The notes below the pieces were generated by a model. It did no database searches and was not told where the DNA came from. It saw only the letters and a list, made by a program, of their open reading frames with translations. A stretch of DNA of 64,000 bases, taken from positions 1 through 64,000 of the forward strand of contig JADIYN010000003.1 in assembly GCA_016705335.1 (NCBI GenBank), given 5' to 3'. Below, one piece after another: positions 29,496-40,007 of the stretch; positions within the stretch are counted from its first letter, which is position 1, and each line of letters opens with the position of its first letter. A program made the position numbers and the translations under genes. The stretch comes from Draconibacterium sp. GTDB lineage: Bacteria; Bacteroidota; Bacteroidia; Bacteroidales; Prolixibacteraceae.

Positions 29496-30189
29496 ATGGA
29501 ATTCAATATTACACATGACAGTCGATTTTTAGCCACAGGAAATCAATTTCTGTACAACAGCCTACTCAGTAGATGGTTTTATGTTCCTGTCGTATCTCAG
29601 AATTTACCTGTAAAACCAAAGTTATTTTCTTTTCCGGGAGGCTTTAAATTAAATGGGAAGTTAATTTACACCATTTTATCTACACGTGATGAGTATGAAA
29701 TGTTAACAACTGATGCTGAAGCTATTCTGGCACATTTTTATATAATTCCGGGAAAAGAAAAACTCAAACGAATACTTTCCATTTCAGGAAAACCAACAAT
29801 AGTAACAGTCGATTTTGCTTTTAAATCCATTAGGAATATTGAACCTTGCAAAAAATACTCGAATCACTTGGTGTTGCCGGACTTTATGTAAGTCGTAAAT
29901 TTCCTGCCGATTTACTTGAAAAATTTGTTCAGAAAGTACTGTGCCGGTATTTGTAGCTTCCAGTGCGGATATTGATGAGATTACATCAAAAATAAATGCC
30001 GGTGTTTATGCTGTTTGCCTTGCCGGAAAAGATATTTCTACAGAATTAACAAAATTATTGCATCACTCATTTCCCAATAATCCGGTTCTTGCCATGTGCA
30101 ATAAATCAGAAAAACAAATGCAAAACAGTGTAAATTCAGGTAGTGATGCTTTTATCTTCAGACCTTGTATTCAATATAATTTCGATTGA
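29496..30189 (+). CDS. uncharacterised alpha/beta protein (frameshifted)
   Basis: Joined frames give about 230 residues: FPGGFKLNGKLIYTILSTRD, AILAHFYIIPGKEKLKRIL, ISGKPTIVTVDFAFKSIRNI, then after a slip near 29855 LESLGVAGLYVSRKFPADLL and, after another near 29940, VPVFVASSADIDEITSKINA and GVYAVCLAGKDIS. Repeated beta-alpha units with Gly-ended strands suggest a barrel of the TIM or phosphate-binding kind, but no catalytic motif was recognised. There is no signal peptide. The gene is the second of a same-strand group between the DUF819 protein and a LytS/LytTR pair. Its role is unknown. Confidence 0.5.
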
Positions 30190-30240
30190 GACATTTATTA
30201 AGATTGAATCCCGTTTTTTTTACTTACGAATACCTTTAAA

Positions 30241-30450
30241 ATGAATACAGTTAACAATTTACTCGAATTTCAAATGCTGATGTTGGAAAATGTTTTTGAA
30301 GACGATGCGATATTCAGAAAGGAATTGAAGAAATCAAAAAAATGGCTTAATGCCAAAGACCTGATAACCCTTAAAAAATGGTTATTACGAAAGTTTCATA
30401 AAACAAATTGTAAATCAATTCACGAAGAATTAAAGGAAATTCCGGTATAA
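30241..30450 (+). CDS. small hypothetical protein, 69 residues
   Basis: The frame starts at an ATG in a suitable gap (51 bases after the previous gene) and is intact. It is helical and highly charged (FRKELKKSKKWLNAKDLITL, KKWLLRKFHKTNCKSIHEEL) with two Lys/Trp repeats that could bind nucleic acid or membrane surfaces, although that is only composition. No family was recognised. Codon use resembles the neighbours. Confidence 0.4.
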   Translation: MNTVNNLLEFQMLMLENVFEDDAIFRKELKKSKKWLNAKDLITLKKWLLRKFHKTNCKSIHEELKEIPV

Positions 30451-30490
30451 ATTCCAAAACAGTTTCTTTCAAAAAATTACATAAAGATTT

Positions 30491-30498
30491 TAACTTTG
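30491..30498 (+). promoter_or_regulatory. -7 promoter element TAACTTTG
   Basis: TAACTTTG matches TAnnTTTG and lies 17 bases before the ATG of the histidine kinase gene. Confidence 0.45.
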
Positions 30499-30515
30499 TA
30501 TGTTAAACATTAACT

Positions 30516-31282
30516 ATGGATATTATATCAACGGTACAAAATGCCTGGTTTCTAATGGGTTCTGTTTTTATATTGATTATTGTAATTGGGTATCTGATTA
30601 CACGATTAATAAAATCTGAGAAAAGGAAAAAAATAGTTGAGTTAAAATATAACGAGCTCGAACATAAAATTAACAATCTACAACTTGAAAATCTTGAGTC
30701 GAAACTGAATCCGCACCTTTTCAAAAATGTTTTGAACACCATCCAATCTCATGCCTACCAAACCTATTTTGCACTCGATAAACTGGCCAACGTACTTGAT
30801 TATATTCTGTATGAAAGCCGGAGAAAATTTGTTACTCCAAGGAAGAAATTGAGTTTGCCATTAGTCTGATCGAAATCAACAAAATAAAACTAAGTCCGTT
30901 GTTCGAGTTAAAAGTCAAGTCGAAAATCAATGAAACAGAACCGCTTTATAACCAGGAGTTGTTAGCCCCGCTTATTTCTGTCGATTTAATTGAAAATGCG
31001 TTCAAACATGCTGATATTCATAGTCCTGAAGCTTTTATCGCAATTACTTTTGGTTTTAGTGAAAATACATTTTCTTTAAACGTATCGAATAAAATATCAG
31101 GCAAATCAACTTTAAAAAAAACTCATAGCGGGATAGGAACTCAAACACTTGAACAAAGACTAAAGATAATCTACAAAGACAGTTTTAAACTGGAGAGGTT
31201 TTCTGAAGGTGAAGTTTATCATGCACAATTAAAAATTAATTTACATGAATACAAGGCTAAAATGCTTGCTGCTGGACGATGA
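30516..31282 (+). CDS. LytS-type sensor histidine kinase with one membrane helix (frameshifted)
   Basis: One N-terminal transmembrane helix (FLMGSVFILIIVIGYLITRL) is followed by a coiled coil and the His_kinase H-box KLNPHLFKNVLNTIQSHAY, where the phosphorylated His follows NP. After a slip near 30850 the frame reads EEIEFAISLIEINKIKLSPL, and the ATPase N-box is VDLIENAFKHAD, with HSGIGTQTLEQRLKIIY as the G-box. About 255 residues join. There is no extracellular sensor domain, so the input is probably membrane or intracellular. The last 38 bases overlap the start of the LytTR regulator, which is therefore co-translated and its partner. Confidence 0.8.
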
Positions 31283-31964
31283 ACTACCCGGCCTGAAATA
31301 CCTGAAAATGCTTTGTGAACAAATTCCTGAACTGGAAGTTGTAAAAGCGTTTAACAATCCGGATACATTTTTAATGGAATTGTCTTCAATGGAATTCGAC
31401 CTTTGCATTCTCGATATTGAAATGCCTGGTATGGATGGATTGAGTATTGCCAATCTTTTGGGCGATAAACCGGTTATTTTTACAACTGCCTACAAAGAAT
31501 ATGCAGCCGAAGCTTTCGACTTGAACGCCATTGACTATATTCGAAAACCAGTAACCAAAGAACGATTGCAAACAGCCATAAATAAAGCGCTGAATCGAAT
31601 AGGTCAGTCGAATCTCACAAAAAATTTCATTCAAATAAATACAAATAAGGGAAAAACCCTGTTGTTTTTTAACCAGGTAGCTTATATAATAGCTTCAGAA
31701 ATGGATAGCCGCGACAAAATTGCGCAGTTACTTGACGGAAAAACACTTGTACTGAAAAACATATCTCTCGAAAAGCTATTGCAACATTTACCAGAACCCG
31801 ATTTTTGTCAGGTAAATAAAAAAGTGGTGCTTGCATTGCACTCCGTCCAGTTTTTCTCGCACGATGAAATTACTACCAATATCATTCAATCCTCAGGCAA
31901 ACCGTTGGTAATTACGTTGGGTGATGTTTACCGCGAAGATTTTCTCCAAAAAGTAAAGATGTAG
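31245..31964 (+). CDS. LytTR-family response regulator
   Basis: The intact 239-residue protein has a receiver domain (KCLLLDDELPGLKYLKMLCE, phospho-Asp in LCILDIEMPGMDGL, Thr in VIFTTAYKEYA, Lys in DYIRKPVTKERL). A LytTR DNA-binding domain follows (INTNKGKTLLFFNQVAYIIA to EDFLQKVKM), with FCQVNKKVVLALHSVQFF near its end. It is phosphorylated by the overlapping LytS-type kinase. Targets are unknown; the upstream DUF819 gene or the downstream antiporter are candidates from position only. Confidence 0.9.
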   Translation: MNTRLKCLLLDDELPGLKYLKMLCEQIPELEVVKAFNNPDTFLMELSSMEFDLCILDIEMPGMDGLSIANLLGDKPVIFTTAYKEYAAEAFDLNAIDYIRKPVTKERLQTAINKALNRIGQSNLTKNFIQINTNKGKTLLFFNQVAYIIASEMDSRDKIAQLLDGKTLVLKNISLEKLLQHLPEPDFCQVNKKVVLALHSVQFFSHDEITTNIIQSSGKPLVITLGDVYREDFLQKVKM

Positions 31965-32081
31965 TTCATTACACTTTTTTACTTTCTTATTACATTTTCA
32001 ATTCTGTTCACTGCTCTCCCCGGCTTAAGGTGAATTAATGTTGACATTTTTATTCCATCGAAAATTGGTAAATATTCAGAA

Positions 32082-34354
32082 ATGAAACGAATAAGAAATA
32101 TACTTTTTTACATAGTTGTCATTGGCGGTTTTACTGCCTTGATAAATTTGATTGTGCAACTGGGCGAAAATAATCTTGAATCGGCGATGAACGTCATAGC
32201 GCCGGAAACAGAAGAAAACCAGTGGAGCTTGTTTTTAGATGCCTTTTTTCATAATTTTTCCCACCCACTCGCGATTTTACTTTTGCAAATTATAACAATC
32301 ATACTGGTTGCACGCCTGTTTGGCTGGGGATGCCAAAAAATCGGACAACCTGCCGTTATTGGGGAAATTGCAGCCGGAATTGTGCTTGGCCCCTCGCTTG
32401 TAGGAATGTATTTCCCTGAATTTTCGACCTTTCTTTTTCCCGAACAATCGTTGGGAAATCTCGGGCTTTTGAGCCAAATCGGGTTAGTCTTGTTTATGTT
32501 TGTAATCGGGATGGAACTGGATTTAAAAGTGTTGCAAAAACAGGCACACGAAGCAGTGGTGATAAGCCACGCCAGTATTATAATCCCGTTTGCATTGGGA
32601 GTAGGGCTGGCCTATTTTATTTATCAGTCGTTCGCCCCGCAAGGAGTGCCGTTTATTTCTTTCGCACTGTTTTTGGGAATATCGATGAGTATCACCGCGT
32701 TTCCTGTTCTGGCCAGGATTGTGCAGGAAAGGGGAATCCATAAAACAAAGCTCGGAACGATTGTATTGACCTGTGCTGCCGCCGACGATATTACAGCGTG
32801 GTCGTTGCTTGCAGTTGTCATTGCAATTGTAAGAGCCGGTTCCTTTATCAGTGCGTTGCCTACTATAATTATGGCAGTCGGTTACGTTTTTATATTGCTG
32901 AAGGTTGTCAGACCCTTTTTAAAACGGGTTGGCGATCTTCACGCTTCACACGAAAACCTGAGCAAACCGATCGTTGCCCTTTTCTTCCTTGTACTTATAC
33001 TTTCTGCATACGCCACAGAAGTAATTGGTATCCACGCCCTGTTCGGGGCATTTATGGCCGGAACAATCATGCCCGACAACCAAAAATTCAAAAAGATTTT
33101 TATAGAAAAAGTAGAAGATGTTGCGCTGGTTTTATTGCTTCCCCTGTTTTTTGTATTTACAGGGTTAAGAACACAAATTGGATTACTGAACGATCCTTAT
33201 TTATGGAAAGTTTGCGCATTGGTAATTTTGGTTGCTGTTACCGGAAAATTTGTAGGCAGCGCGCTGGCCGCCAGGTTTATAGGGCAGAACTGGCGCGACA
33301 GTCTCACTATTGGAGCCTTAATGAATACACGCGGGCTTGTGGAACTTGTTGCTTTAAATATAGGTTATGACCTGGGAATAATGACTCCGGAAATTTTTGC
33401 TATGCTGGTTATTATGGCTTTGATAACCACATTTATGACTGCTCCTTCTTTGCATTTAATCGATAAAATATTTAGGAAAAAAGAGACCTCTGCATTAAAA
33501 GAAATTGTGGAAATGAATAAATACCGGATACTCATTTCATTTGGGAAACCTGAAATGGGTAAAACACTTCTCCGGTTGGCCAATAGCCTGATAAGAAGCA
33601 AAAACGGAAATTCGCTTGTTACAGCGTTGCATTTGTCACCGAACAACTTATTTAACAAGTACAAAATTGAAGAATATGAAAAAGAGGGATTTGCTCCTGT
33701 TCTTTCTGAATCAAAAAAACTAGGCCAACCAATCGAGACACTTTATAAAGTTTCGGAGGATATTGAAACTAATATTGCAGAAACTGCAAACAATGGTGGC
33801 TACAACTTACTGCTGATGGGAATCGGACATTCGATTTACAAGGGAAGCCTGCTTGGAAATTTGCTTGAATATCCGGCAAATATTCTGAATCCGGAACGTT
33901 TGATGGACAAGGTGACCGGCAGGGAAAAACTTTTCGGGAACTCGCCGTTTGCTGAAACCACGCGGCAAATTCTGGCAAAAAGCAAGGTTCCTGTGGGGAT
34001 TCTTGTGGATTCTAATTTGCAGAATATCGAAAAAATATTTCTTCCGATTTTTAGCGACGAAGATGGTTTTCTGATTGAATATGCGCGTCAGTTCATTACC
34101 AGTTCATCAGCACAAATTACTGTATTCGATGCGGTTGGAAGCATACGAAACAACACCGAGATGAAAGAATCCCTTCGTATGATTGAACAACACGCGCCCA
34201 ACCATCTGATTGTCATGGAAAAACATTAGTTGAAAACGAATACTTAAAACAGCATGACTTAATGCTCATCAGTTTTAAAAGCTGGAAAAATCTGGTTGAT
34301 TCAAACAGTATCTGGCTTAAAAATGTTCTTTCGGTGTTGATTATGAAGAATTAA
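32082..34354 (+). CDS. CPA2-family cation/proton antiporter with C-terminal cytoplasmic domain (one 3' frameshift)
   Basis: About 757 residues. An N-terminal helix is followed by a Na+/H+-exchanger domain (residues about 60-460) with GWGCQKIGQPAVIGEIAAGI, the ion-binding LTCAAADDITAWSLLAV (Asp pair) and GLVELVALNIGYDLG. A cytoplasmic domain of USP-like character follows (LLMGIGHSIYKGSLLGNL, VPVGILVDSN). The main frame stops at 34229 after MEKH. One missing A in an A5 run restores TLVENEYLKQHDLMLISFKS and ends LSVLIMKN with TAA at 34352. It exchanges Na+ or K+ for protons in the inner membrane. Its 3' end is duplicated beyond the adjacent kdp operon. Confidence 0.85.
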
Positions 34355-34550
34355 GGTCTAAACAAGAGGTTGACTTTTTCCTGTTTTTTCCAACACTTGA
34401 AAATATGCTTGTTAGTATTTTTCATTACAGGTAGAGAACAAAAGTATGGTTTTTTAAATGCGATTTATGTTTAGGTACAACCTGTATTGAAAAGGGTAAC
34501 TTCGAAAATAGACCTGCAACTATCAGAATTTGGTTTTGTCTGTTTGTCTT

Positions 34551-37237
34551 TTATTCATTATGTATATTAAACTGTTGAATGTCAGAAATTTCAACCGGGA
34601 TATTAATTGTAAATAAAGCGCCTCTATTTTGTCGGTTCACTACTGTTACTGTACCTTGATGAGCCTCAACAAAACCTTTAACAATTGACAAGCCTAAACC
34701 AGTGCCTCCGGGCTTTGCATCATTTCCACGATAAAACTTATTAAAAACTGATGATAGCTCAGATTCAGAAAAACCAGGGCCCCTATCCATTACCTGAATG
34801 GTTAAAAATCCATTGTCGTAAAAAAACTTAAGTCGTATTATGCTTGCAACTGGTGCATATTGTATTGCATTAAGTACAAGATTATGAAGTACCTGCTCAA
34901 TTAAACTAAAATCAATTTTTACAAGGGGCATATCAGATGGAATTATTACTGACAATTTAAAATCTAATAATTCCTGTTTAAGGTTACCGGCAACTTTGTT
35001 TGCCAAATCATGAACATCGCACCATTCGGGACGTGGAGCTATGCGACCCGATTCAAGCCGTGAAACATTCAAGAGATTTTCGATTAGCTGATTGAGCCGA
35101 ATTGAAGCAGTATTAATCTCGGAATACAGTTTAAGTTTTGTTTCTTCCGGATAACTCTGCATTAGCAAGGAATCCGTGGCTCCTATAATGGTGGAAACCG
35201 GGATTCGTAATTCGTGTGAAATGGAATTAAAAAGTGTTTTATAAAGTTTATCTGATTCGTTTAAGAAATATGTCTTTTTTGCTGCATTGCGTAAAAATTC
35301 ACTTTCATATTTACCTGAAATCTGTGATAGAAATGCTTCCCAGAATTCGTTTTCACCTTGTGTAAAGTTGTTAATGAGTTTAACAGTAATAACTCCCATA
35401 TTTCCTGTATTTCCTGACAATGGATAAAAAGTATAGTCGGTTGCGGGCAATGTATTCGTATGTTTCCCTGCTTTTAATGAGTTTTTGTACACCCACTTTA
35501 CAATACTAATTTCGTTATCAGAGAGTTGAATTTTATTCTTGACTGAAATATTCAGATCGAGTTGATTCTGGTCGTTTTTTAGTAATATTCTACAATCCAG
35601 ATTGAAATATTTGGAAATGTATTTTTCAGCAATTTTTGAGACCTGATCAACGCCGGTTGCAGAAGTCAAATCTTTTGCAAGTTGATATAACGCATGTGTT
35701 CGCTCTTCCCTTATTCTGATTTTTTTCTCCTGATGACGCACTCTTGAAGTTAAAATTCCATTAAGCAAGGCAATAATAAAAAACATTATCAGCATTAGCA
35801 TATCAACCGGCTCATTGATATGAAGCTTAAATTGCGGGGGAATAAAGAAAAGATCCCACAATAATGCACTCAAAGTTGCAGCGAGTAAAATAGGGCCCGT
35901 GCCATAAAAAAGTGCAAGTATTGAAACAACGAATAACAGACAAAACGATACTACCTGGTAACCAACAATATCATTTAACAGATAGCAGATTATCGTCGAT
36001 ATTATAATGATTAAGGAAACTGTTAAATATTGTTTTATGTTGGACGTAAATGAAGGAACAGATATCCTTTCTTTGAATTTATCTTTAGCCTGACTATCGG
36101 AACCAAGAATATAAACGTCGATATTTCCACTGTAACGTATGAGTCGATTTATAAAATTACTCAACAGAAACATTGACACAAGATTACGTACACGAGGTTT
36201 ACCAACAATAATATGGGTTGCATTTTCTTTTTGGGCAAAACTGACAATCGCTTTTACTACATCAGAATTGGTAATTATCCTGAATTTAATTCCCAATTGC
36301 CTTGTAAGATTTATGTTTTTATCAAGCTGTTCGCGCTCTTTGGGGGTAAGATTGTGAAGCGTTTCAACATACACAGCCTGAATTTGAGCCCCCATTGAAT
36401 AAGAAAGATTTTTGCCCAACGCAGCAGCTTTGTCGATTGTGACGAATAATCTATGGCAACCAACAAATGCAGCCCCGATTTCCAGGGACCTCTAATTCGT
36501 TTCTGTTGCATGTAATCGTGTAATTGTTTATCAACACGATCGGCAACAATGCGCAAAGCCATTTCACGCAAAGCAGTTATATTACCTTTACGGAAAAAAT
36601 TTTCTACAGCTTCTCTTGATCGTTCCTGTGAATAAACTTTCCCGTCGGAGAGTCGTTGAAGCAATTCTGCCGGAGTAAGATCAACCAGTTCCACCTCATC
36701 GGCTTTTTCAAAAATTTCATCAGGAAGTGTTTCGCGAACAATGACACCGGTAATTTGGGCTACTGTTTCAGAGCGGCTTTCGAGATGTTGTACATTTAAC
36801 GTTGTATAAACATTGATTCCGTTTTCAAGTATTTCCTGAACATCCTGAAATCTTTTGGTGTGGCGACTTCCTGGGGCATTGGTGTGTGCCAGTTCATCAA
36901 CGATTACAATCTGTGGTTTTCGTTCAATAATGGCATCCAAATCCATTTCCTGAATTGGAGTTGACTTATATTCCCAGGTTTTGCGTGGAATTAATTCAAA
37001 ACCATTTACCAGTTCGGCAGTTTCTATTCGATTGTGTGTTTCAACATAACCTATTATAATATCACTTCCTTTCAATTTTTCGGTTCGTGCAGTTTGTAAC
37101 ATGGTATAAGTTTTTCCCACACCTGCACACATACCAAAAAATATTTTCAGCTTGCCCCGTTTTCCTTTTTCTTCCTCGTCTTGAAGTGTTGCTAAAAGTT
37201 CATCAGGATTTAAACGGTTATTTTCGAAATCGTTCAT
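34551..37237 (-). CDS. kdpD: KdpD osmosensitive potassium-channel histidine kinase (one frameshift)
   Basis: Two frames join near 36430 into about 895 residues. The N-terminal KdpD domain carries the Walker-like KIFFGMCAGVGKTYTMLQTA and IVIVDELAHTNAPGSRHTKR. A USP domain follows (SGLHLLVAIDYSSQSTKLLR, THIIVGKPRVRNLVS), then four transmembrane helices (DUF4118), a GAF-like region, the H-box FNSISHELRIPVSTIIGATD, and the ATPase NLVLNAIQYAP with GTGLGLSIVKGFVEAHQGTV. It senses low K+ and turgor and phosphorylates KdpE. No kdpE lies next to it: the next gene downstream is the convergent antiporter. Its ATG overlaps the kdpC stop (ATGA). Confidence 0.92.
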
Positions 37238-37804
37238 TTTATATTATCAATTTCTAAGTTAAGCAACAATACATTTACTCTGGTATCACCAAAAACCATC
37301 AACTGCGGTTCCTCAGTACAATTTATAATACTCTCCAATAACTTCTGTTTCTTTGTTTCATTAAAATTCCGGGCTTTTACAATTCTGTTAACCTGTAACA
37401 AAGCGGCCTGCACGAAATATGCGGATCTAAACCACTGGCTGATGCAAACAGCATTTCAGATGGAATCTCAATATTGCTTTCCAGTCCGTTAAACTCTGTG
37501 AATTTTTGTTTTCTGTCCTCAACCTGTTGTTTCAGTTTTTGGCTGGTTACTCCGAAATTTGAACCACCTGAAGGGAGCGGATTATAAAAAACAGCCGAAG
37601 GACGTGTAGTGAAGTATATAACTGAATCAAACTGTTGTCCGATTAGTTCACTTCCAATAATCTTATTATCCTGCATTATCAGGCTTCCGTTCGCTTTTCC
37701 TGAAAAATTGCCTGTGCAATTCCGGTAACCAAAAGTGGATAAACAATACCGGTTAATACCGTAAGTAAAAGGAAAATTTTTAAAGCAATTATAAGTGTTT
37801 TCAT
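37234..37804 (-). CDS. kdpC: KdpC subunit of the potassium-transporting ATPase (frameshifted)
   Basis: ATG 37804 starts MKTLIIALKIFLLLTVLTGI, the single transmembrane helix, then VYPLLVTGIAQAIFQE. After a missing A, KANGSLIMQDNKIIGSELIG follows, then FTTRPSAVFYNPLPSGGSNF and LFASASGLDPHIS. After a second slip comes VQAALLQVNRIVKARNF, ending NLEIDNIK. About 190 residues match the family. KdpC stabilises the KdpA-KdpB complex and raises its ATP affinity. Its start shares TAATG with the small gene upstream and its stop overlaps kdpD, so the three are translationally coupled. Confidence 0.9.
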
Positions 37805-38004
37805 TATTGAATTTGTTTTGTTTTTTCAATGTAAATAATCAATTCATCCAGTGTTTTTATTATCGAATCGAGTTCAAATATTTTTCCTGAAAAGATAAGT
37901 ATCAGGTCTTTGAAACCCTCTTTAGACAATTCTTCAATTTTGATTACCTCATTTTTTCTTCTGTTAATAAGGTTTTCTTTCAGGTCGATAATTAGATGTT
38001 CCAT
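37804..38004 (-). CDS. extra small gene between kdpB and kdpC, function unknown
   Basis: The 66-residue intact frame starts one base after the kdpB stop and its stop overlaps the kdpC start, so it is a true operon member by layout. The sequence is helical and charged (EHLIIDLKENLINRRKNEVI, ELDSIIKTLDELIIYIEKTK), with no signal or membrane segment, and looks like a two-helix hairpin. Classical kdp operons run kdpF-A-B-C without it. I know no assigned family. It could be a cytoplasmic regulator of the Kdp complex; this is inference from position only. Confidence 0.6.
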   Translation of the reverse strand: MEHLIIDLKENLINRRKNEVIKIEELSKEGFKDLILIFSGKIFELDSIIKTLDELIIYIEKTKQIQ

Positions 38005-38005
38005 T

Positions 38006-39997
38006 TTATAGGTTTATTAAAACGTCGATTAATTTAATACCAGCAAAAGGGGCAATCAACCCACCCACACCGAAAATCAGGAGGTTGCGTATTAAAGCAT
38101 TATTGGCAGAAACCGGACGATATCTTACACCTTTTAACGCGAGCGGAACTAAAAGAATAATGATTAAAGCGTTAAAAATAACTGCACTCAAAATCGCACT
38201 TTGCGGTGAACCCAGATTCATGATATTTAAAGCCGAAAGTGGACCGACTCCTGAACCACCCGAATACAACGAAATGGCAATTGCCGGCATAATAGCAAAG
38301 TATTTGGCCACATCGTTGGCAATACTAAAAGTTGTAAGCGAACCTCGTGTCATCAGCAATTGCTTGCCAACTTCAACCACTTCGATTAATTTGGTAGGAT
38401 TACTGTCCAGGTCAACCATATTCCCGGCTTCGCGCGCTGCCTGTGTTCCAGAGTTCATTGCAATGCCAATATCAGCCTGTGCAAGTGCAGGAGCATCGTT
38501 GGTTCCGTCGCCAATCATTCCTACCAGGTGACCATTTGCCTGTTCTTCGCGAATACGGCGCAGTTTATCTTCGGGTGTAGCCTCAGCCATAAAGTCGTCA
38601 ACTCCGGCTTCTGCGGCAATGGCGGCTGCGGTCAACGAGTTATCGCCGGTAATCATAACGGTTTTTATACCCATTTTCCGAAGCTCTGCAAAACGCTGTT
38701 TAATGCCTCCCTTAACAATGTCTTTCAAATGAATTACACCAAGAACACGGTTATCTTCGGCTACTACAAGCGGAGTTGCTCCTTGCCGCGCCAAATCTGA
38801 AACTATATCCTGAATTTTTTGAGGGTAAAATCCGTTGTTGGTTTGAACAAAAGTACGGATAGCTTCTGATGCACCTTTGCGGATTTGATGCAATTTCCCG
38901 TCTGCAGTTTTAAAATCGACCCCACTCATTCGTGTCTGTGCAGTAAACGGAATAAACGTTGCATTAAGCTGATGTACCTCGCGACCACGAATATTAAACT
39001 TTTCCTTGGCCAGAATTACAATTGAACGACCTTCGGGTGTTTCGTCGGATAGTGATGAAAGTTGGGCAGCGTCAGCAAGTTCTTCATTTTTTACACCTTC
39101 GGCAGGTATAAAATCGGTTGCCATAACGTTGCGCTGCAAAAGTCTGTCCATGCCACTTATACCAATTGCACTAAGCAAACCTCCAATAGTGGTAGGAATC
39201 AAACAAACAAGTAAGGCAATTAATACCGGAAGTGTTAAGTTCTGAGACATTGGTAAACCTGAAGCAGAAAGGCTGTATCCAAAAAAAGCCGGAAGTGTAA
39301 CTACTGCCAAAAGGAAAATGATTGATAATCCGGAGAGTAAAATTGAAAGAGCTATTTCGTTGGGAGTTTTCTGTCGTTTTGCACCTTCAACCAATGCTAT
39401 CATCCTGTCGATAAAAGTGTTGCCGGGTTCTGAGGTAATTTGTATTAAAATCCGGTCGCTTATCACTTTTGTGCCACCCGTTACTGCTGAACGGTCGCCA
39501 CCGCTTTCGCGGATAACAGGTGCCGATTCGCCTGTGATGGCTGATTCGTCAACACTTGCGATACCTTCAATTACCTCTCCATCCGAAGGAATAATATCTC
39601 CTGATTCACAAACGACTGTATCTCCTTTTTTAAGCTCGGTGGCATAAACTGAAACTTCCTGACTCCACTCCACTTTACTGGCGGTGGTCTGGGTGCGGTT
39701 ATTTCTTAAGCTTTCGGTGAGTGCTTTAGCTCTCCCCTCGGGAATTGCTTCGGAAAAATTGGCAAACAAAACAGTAAACCAGAGCCAGATGGCAATTTGA
39801 AAATTAAAAGAAGAAAAACTGTTGTTTACAATGTCTGAAATTACTACTACTGTTGTGAGCAGTGAACCAATCGCAACAATAAAAATGACAGGATTTTTAA
39901 TCAGCATTACAGGATTTAATTTAAAAACACTGTCTTTTGCAGCCTGAATTAATATCTTTTTATTGAAAAGGCTGTTTGTATTTTGTTTTGTACTCAT
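38006..39997 (-). CDS. kdpB: KdpB potassium-transporting P-type ATPase subunit lacking the DKTGT phosphorylation loop
   Basis: The single intact frame is otherwise typical of the catalytic subunit of the Kdp K+ pump: TGES actuator loop (ESAITGESAPVIRESGG), CLIPTTIGGLLSAIGISGMD, ATP-binding segments FTAQTRMSGVDFK and KGGIKQRFAELRKMGIKTVM, and hinge GMIGDGTNDAPALAQADIGI. At residue about 292 the text runs MDRLLQRNVMATDFIPAEG. In the family, roughly 30 residues including DKTGT lie between NVMA and the TDF-like segment. No DKTGT occurs anywhere in the protein, so the phosphorylated Asp is absent. The product (about 663 residues from ATG 39997) is shorter than usual by that amount. An upstream ATG at 40024 overlaps kdpA. 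Confidence 0.9.
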   Translation of the reverse strand: MSTKQNTNSLFNKKILIQAAKDSVFKLNPVMLIKNPVIFIVAIGSLLTTVVVISDIVNNSFSSFNFQIAIWLWFTVLFANFSEAIPEGRAKALTESLRNNRTQTTASKVEWSQEVSVYATELKKGDTVVCESGDIIPSDGEVIEGIASVDESAITGESAPVIRESGGDRSAVTGGTKVISDRILIQITSEPGNTFIDRMIALVEGAKRQKTPNEIALSILLSGLSIIFLLAVVTLPAFFGYSLSASGLPMSQNLTLPVLIALLVCLIPTTIGGLLSAIGISGMDRLLQRNVMATDFIPAEGVKNEELADAAQLSSLSDETPEGRSIVILAKEKFNIRGREVHQLNATFIPFTAQTRMSGVDFKTADGKLHQIRKGASEAIRTFVQTNNGFYPQKIQDIVSDLARQGATPLVVAEDNRVLGVIHLKDIVKGGIKQRFAELRKMGIKTVMITGDNSLTAAAIAAEAGVDDFMAEATPEDKLRRIREEQANGHLVGMIGDGTNDAPALAQADIGIAMNSGTQAAREAGNMVDLDSNPTKLIEVVEVGKQLLMTRGSLTTFSIANDVAKYFAIMPAIAISLYSGGSGVGPLSALNIMNLGSPQSAILSAVIFNALIIILLVPLALKGVRYRPVSANNALIRNLLIFGVGGLIAPFAGIKLIDVLINL

Positions 39998-40007
39998 TTC
40001 ATTAAAA

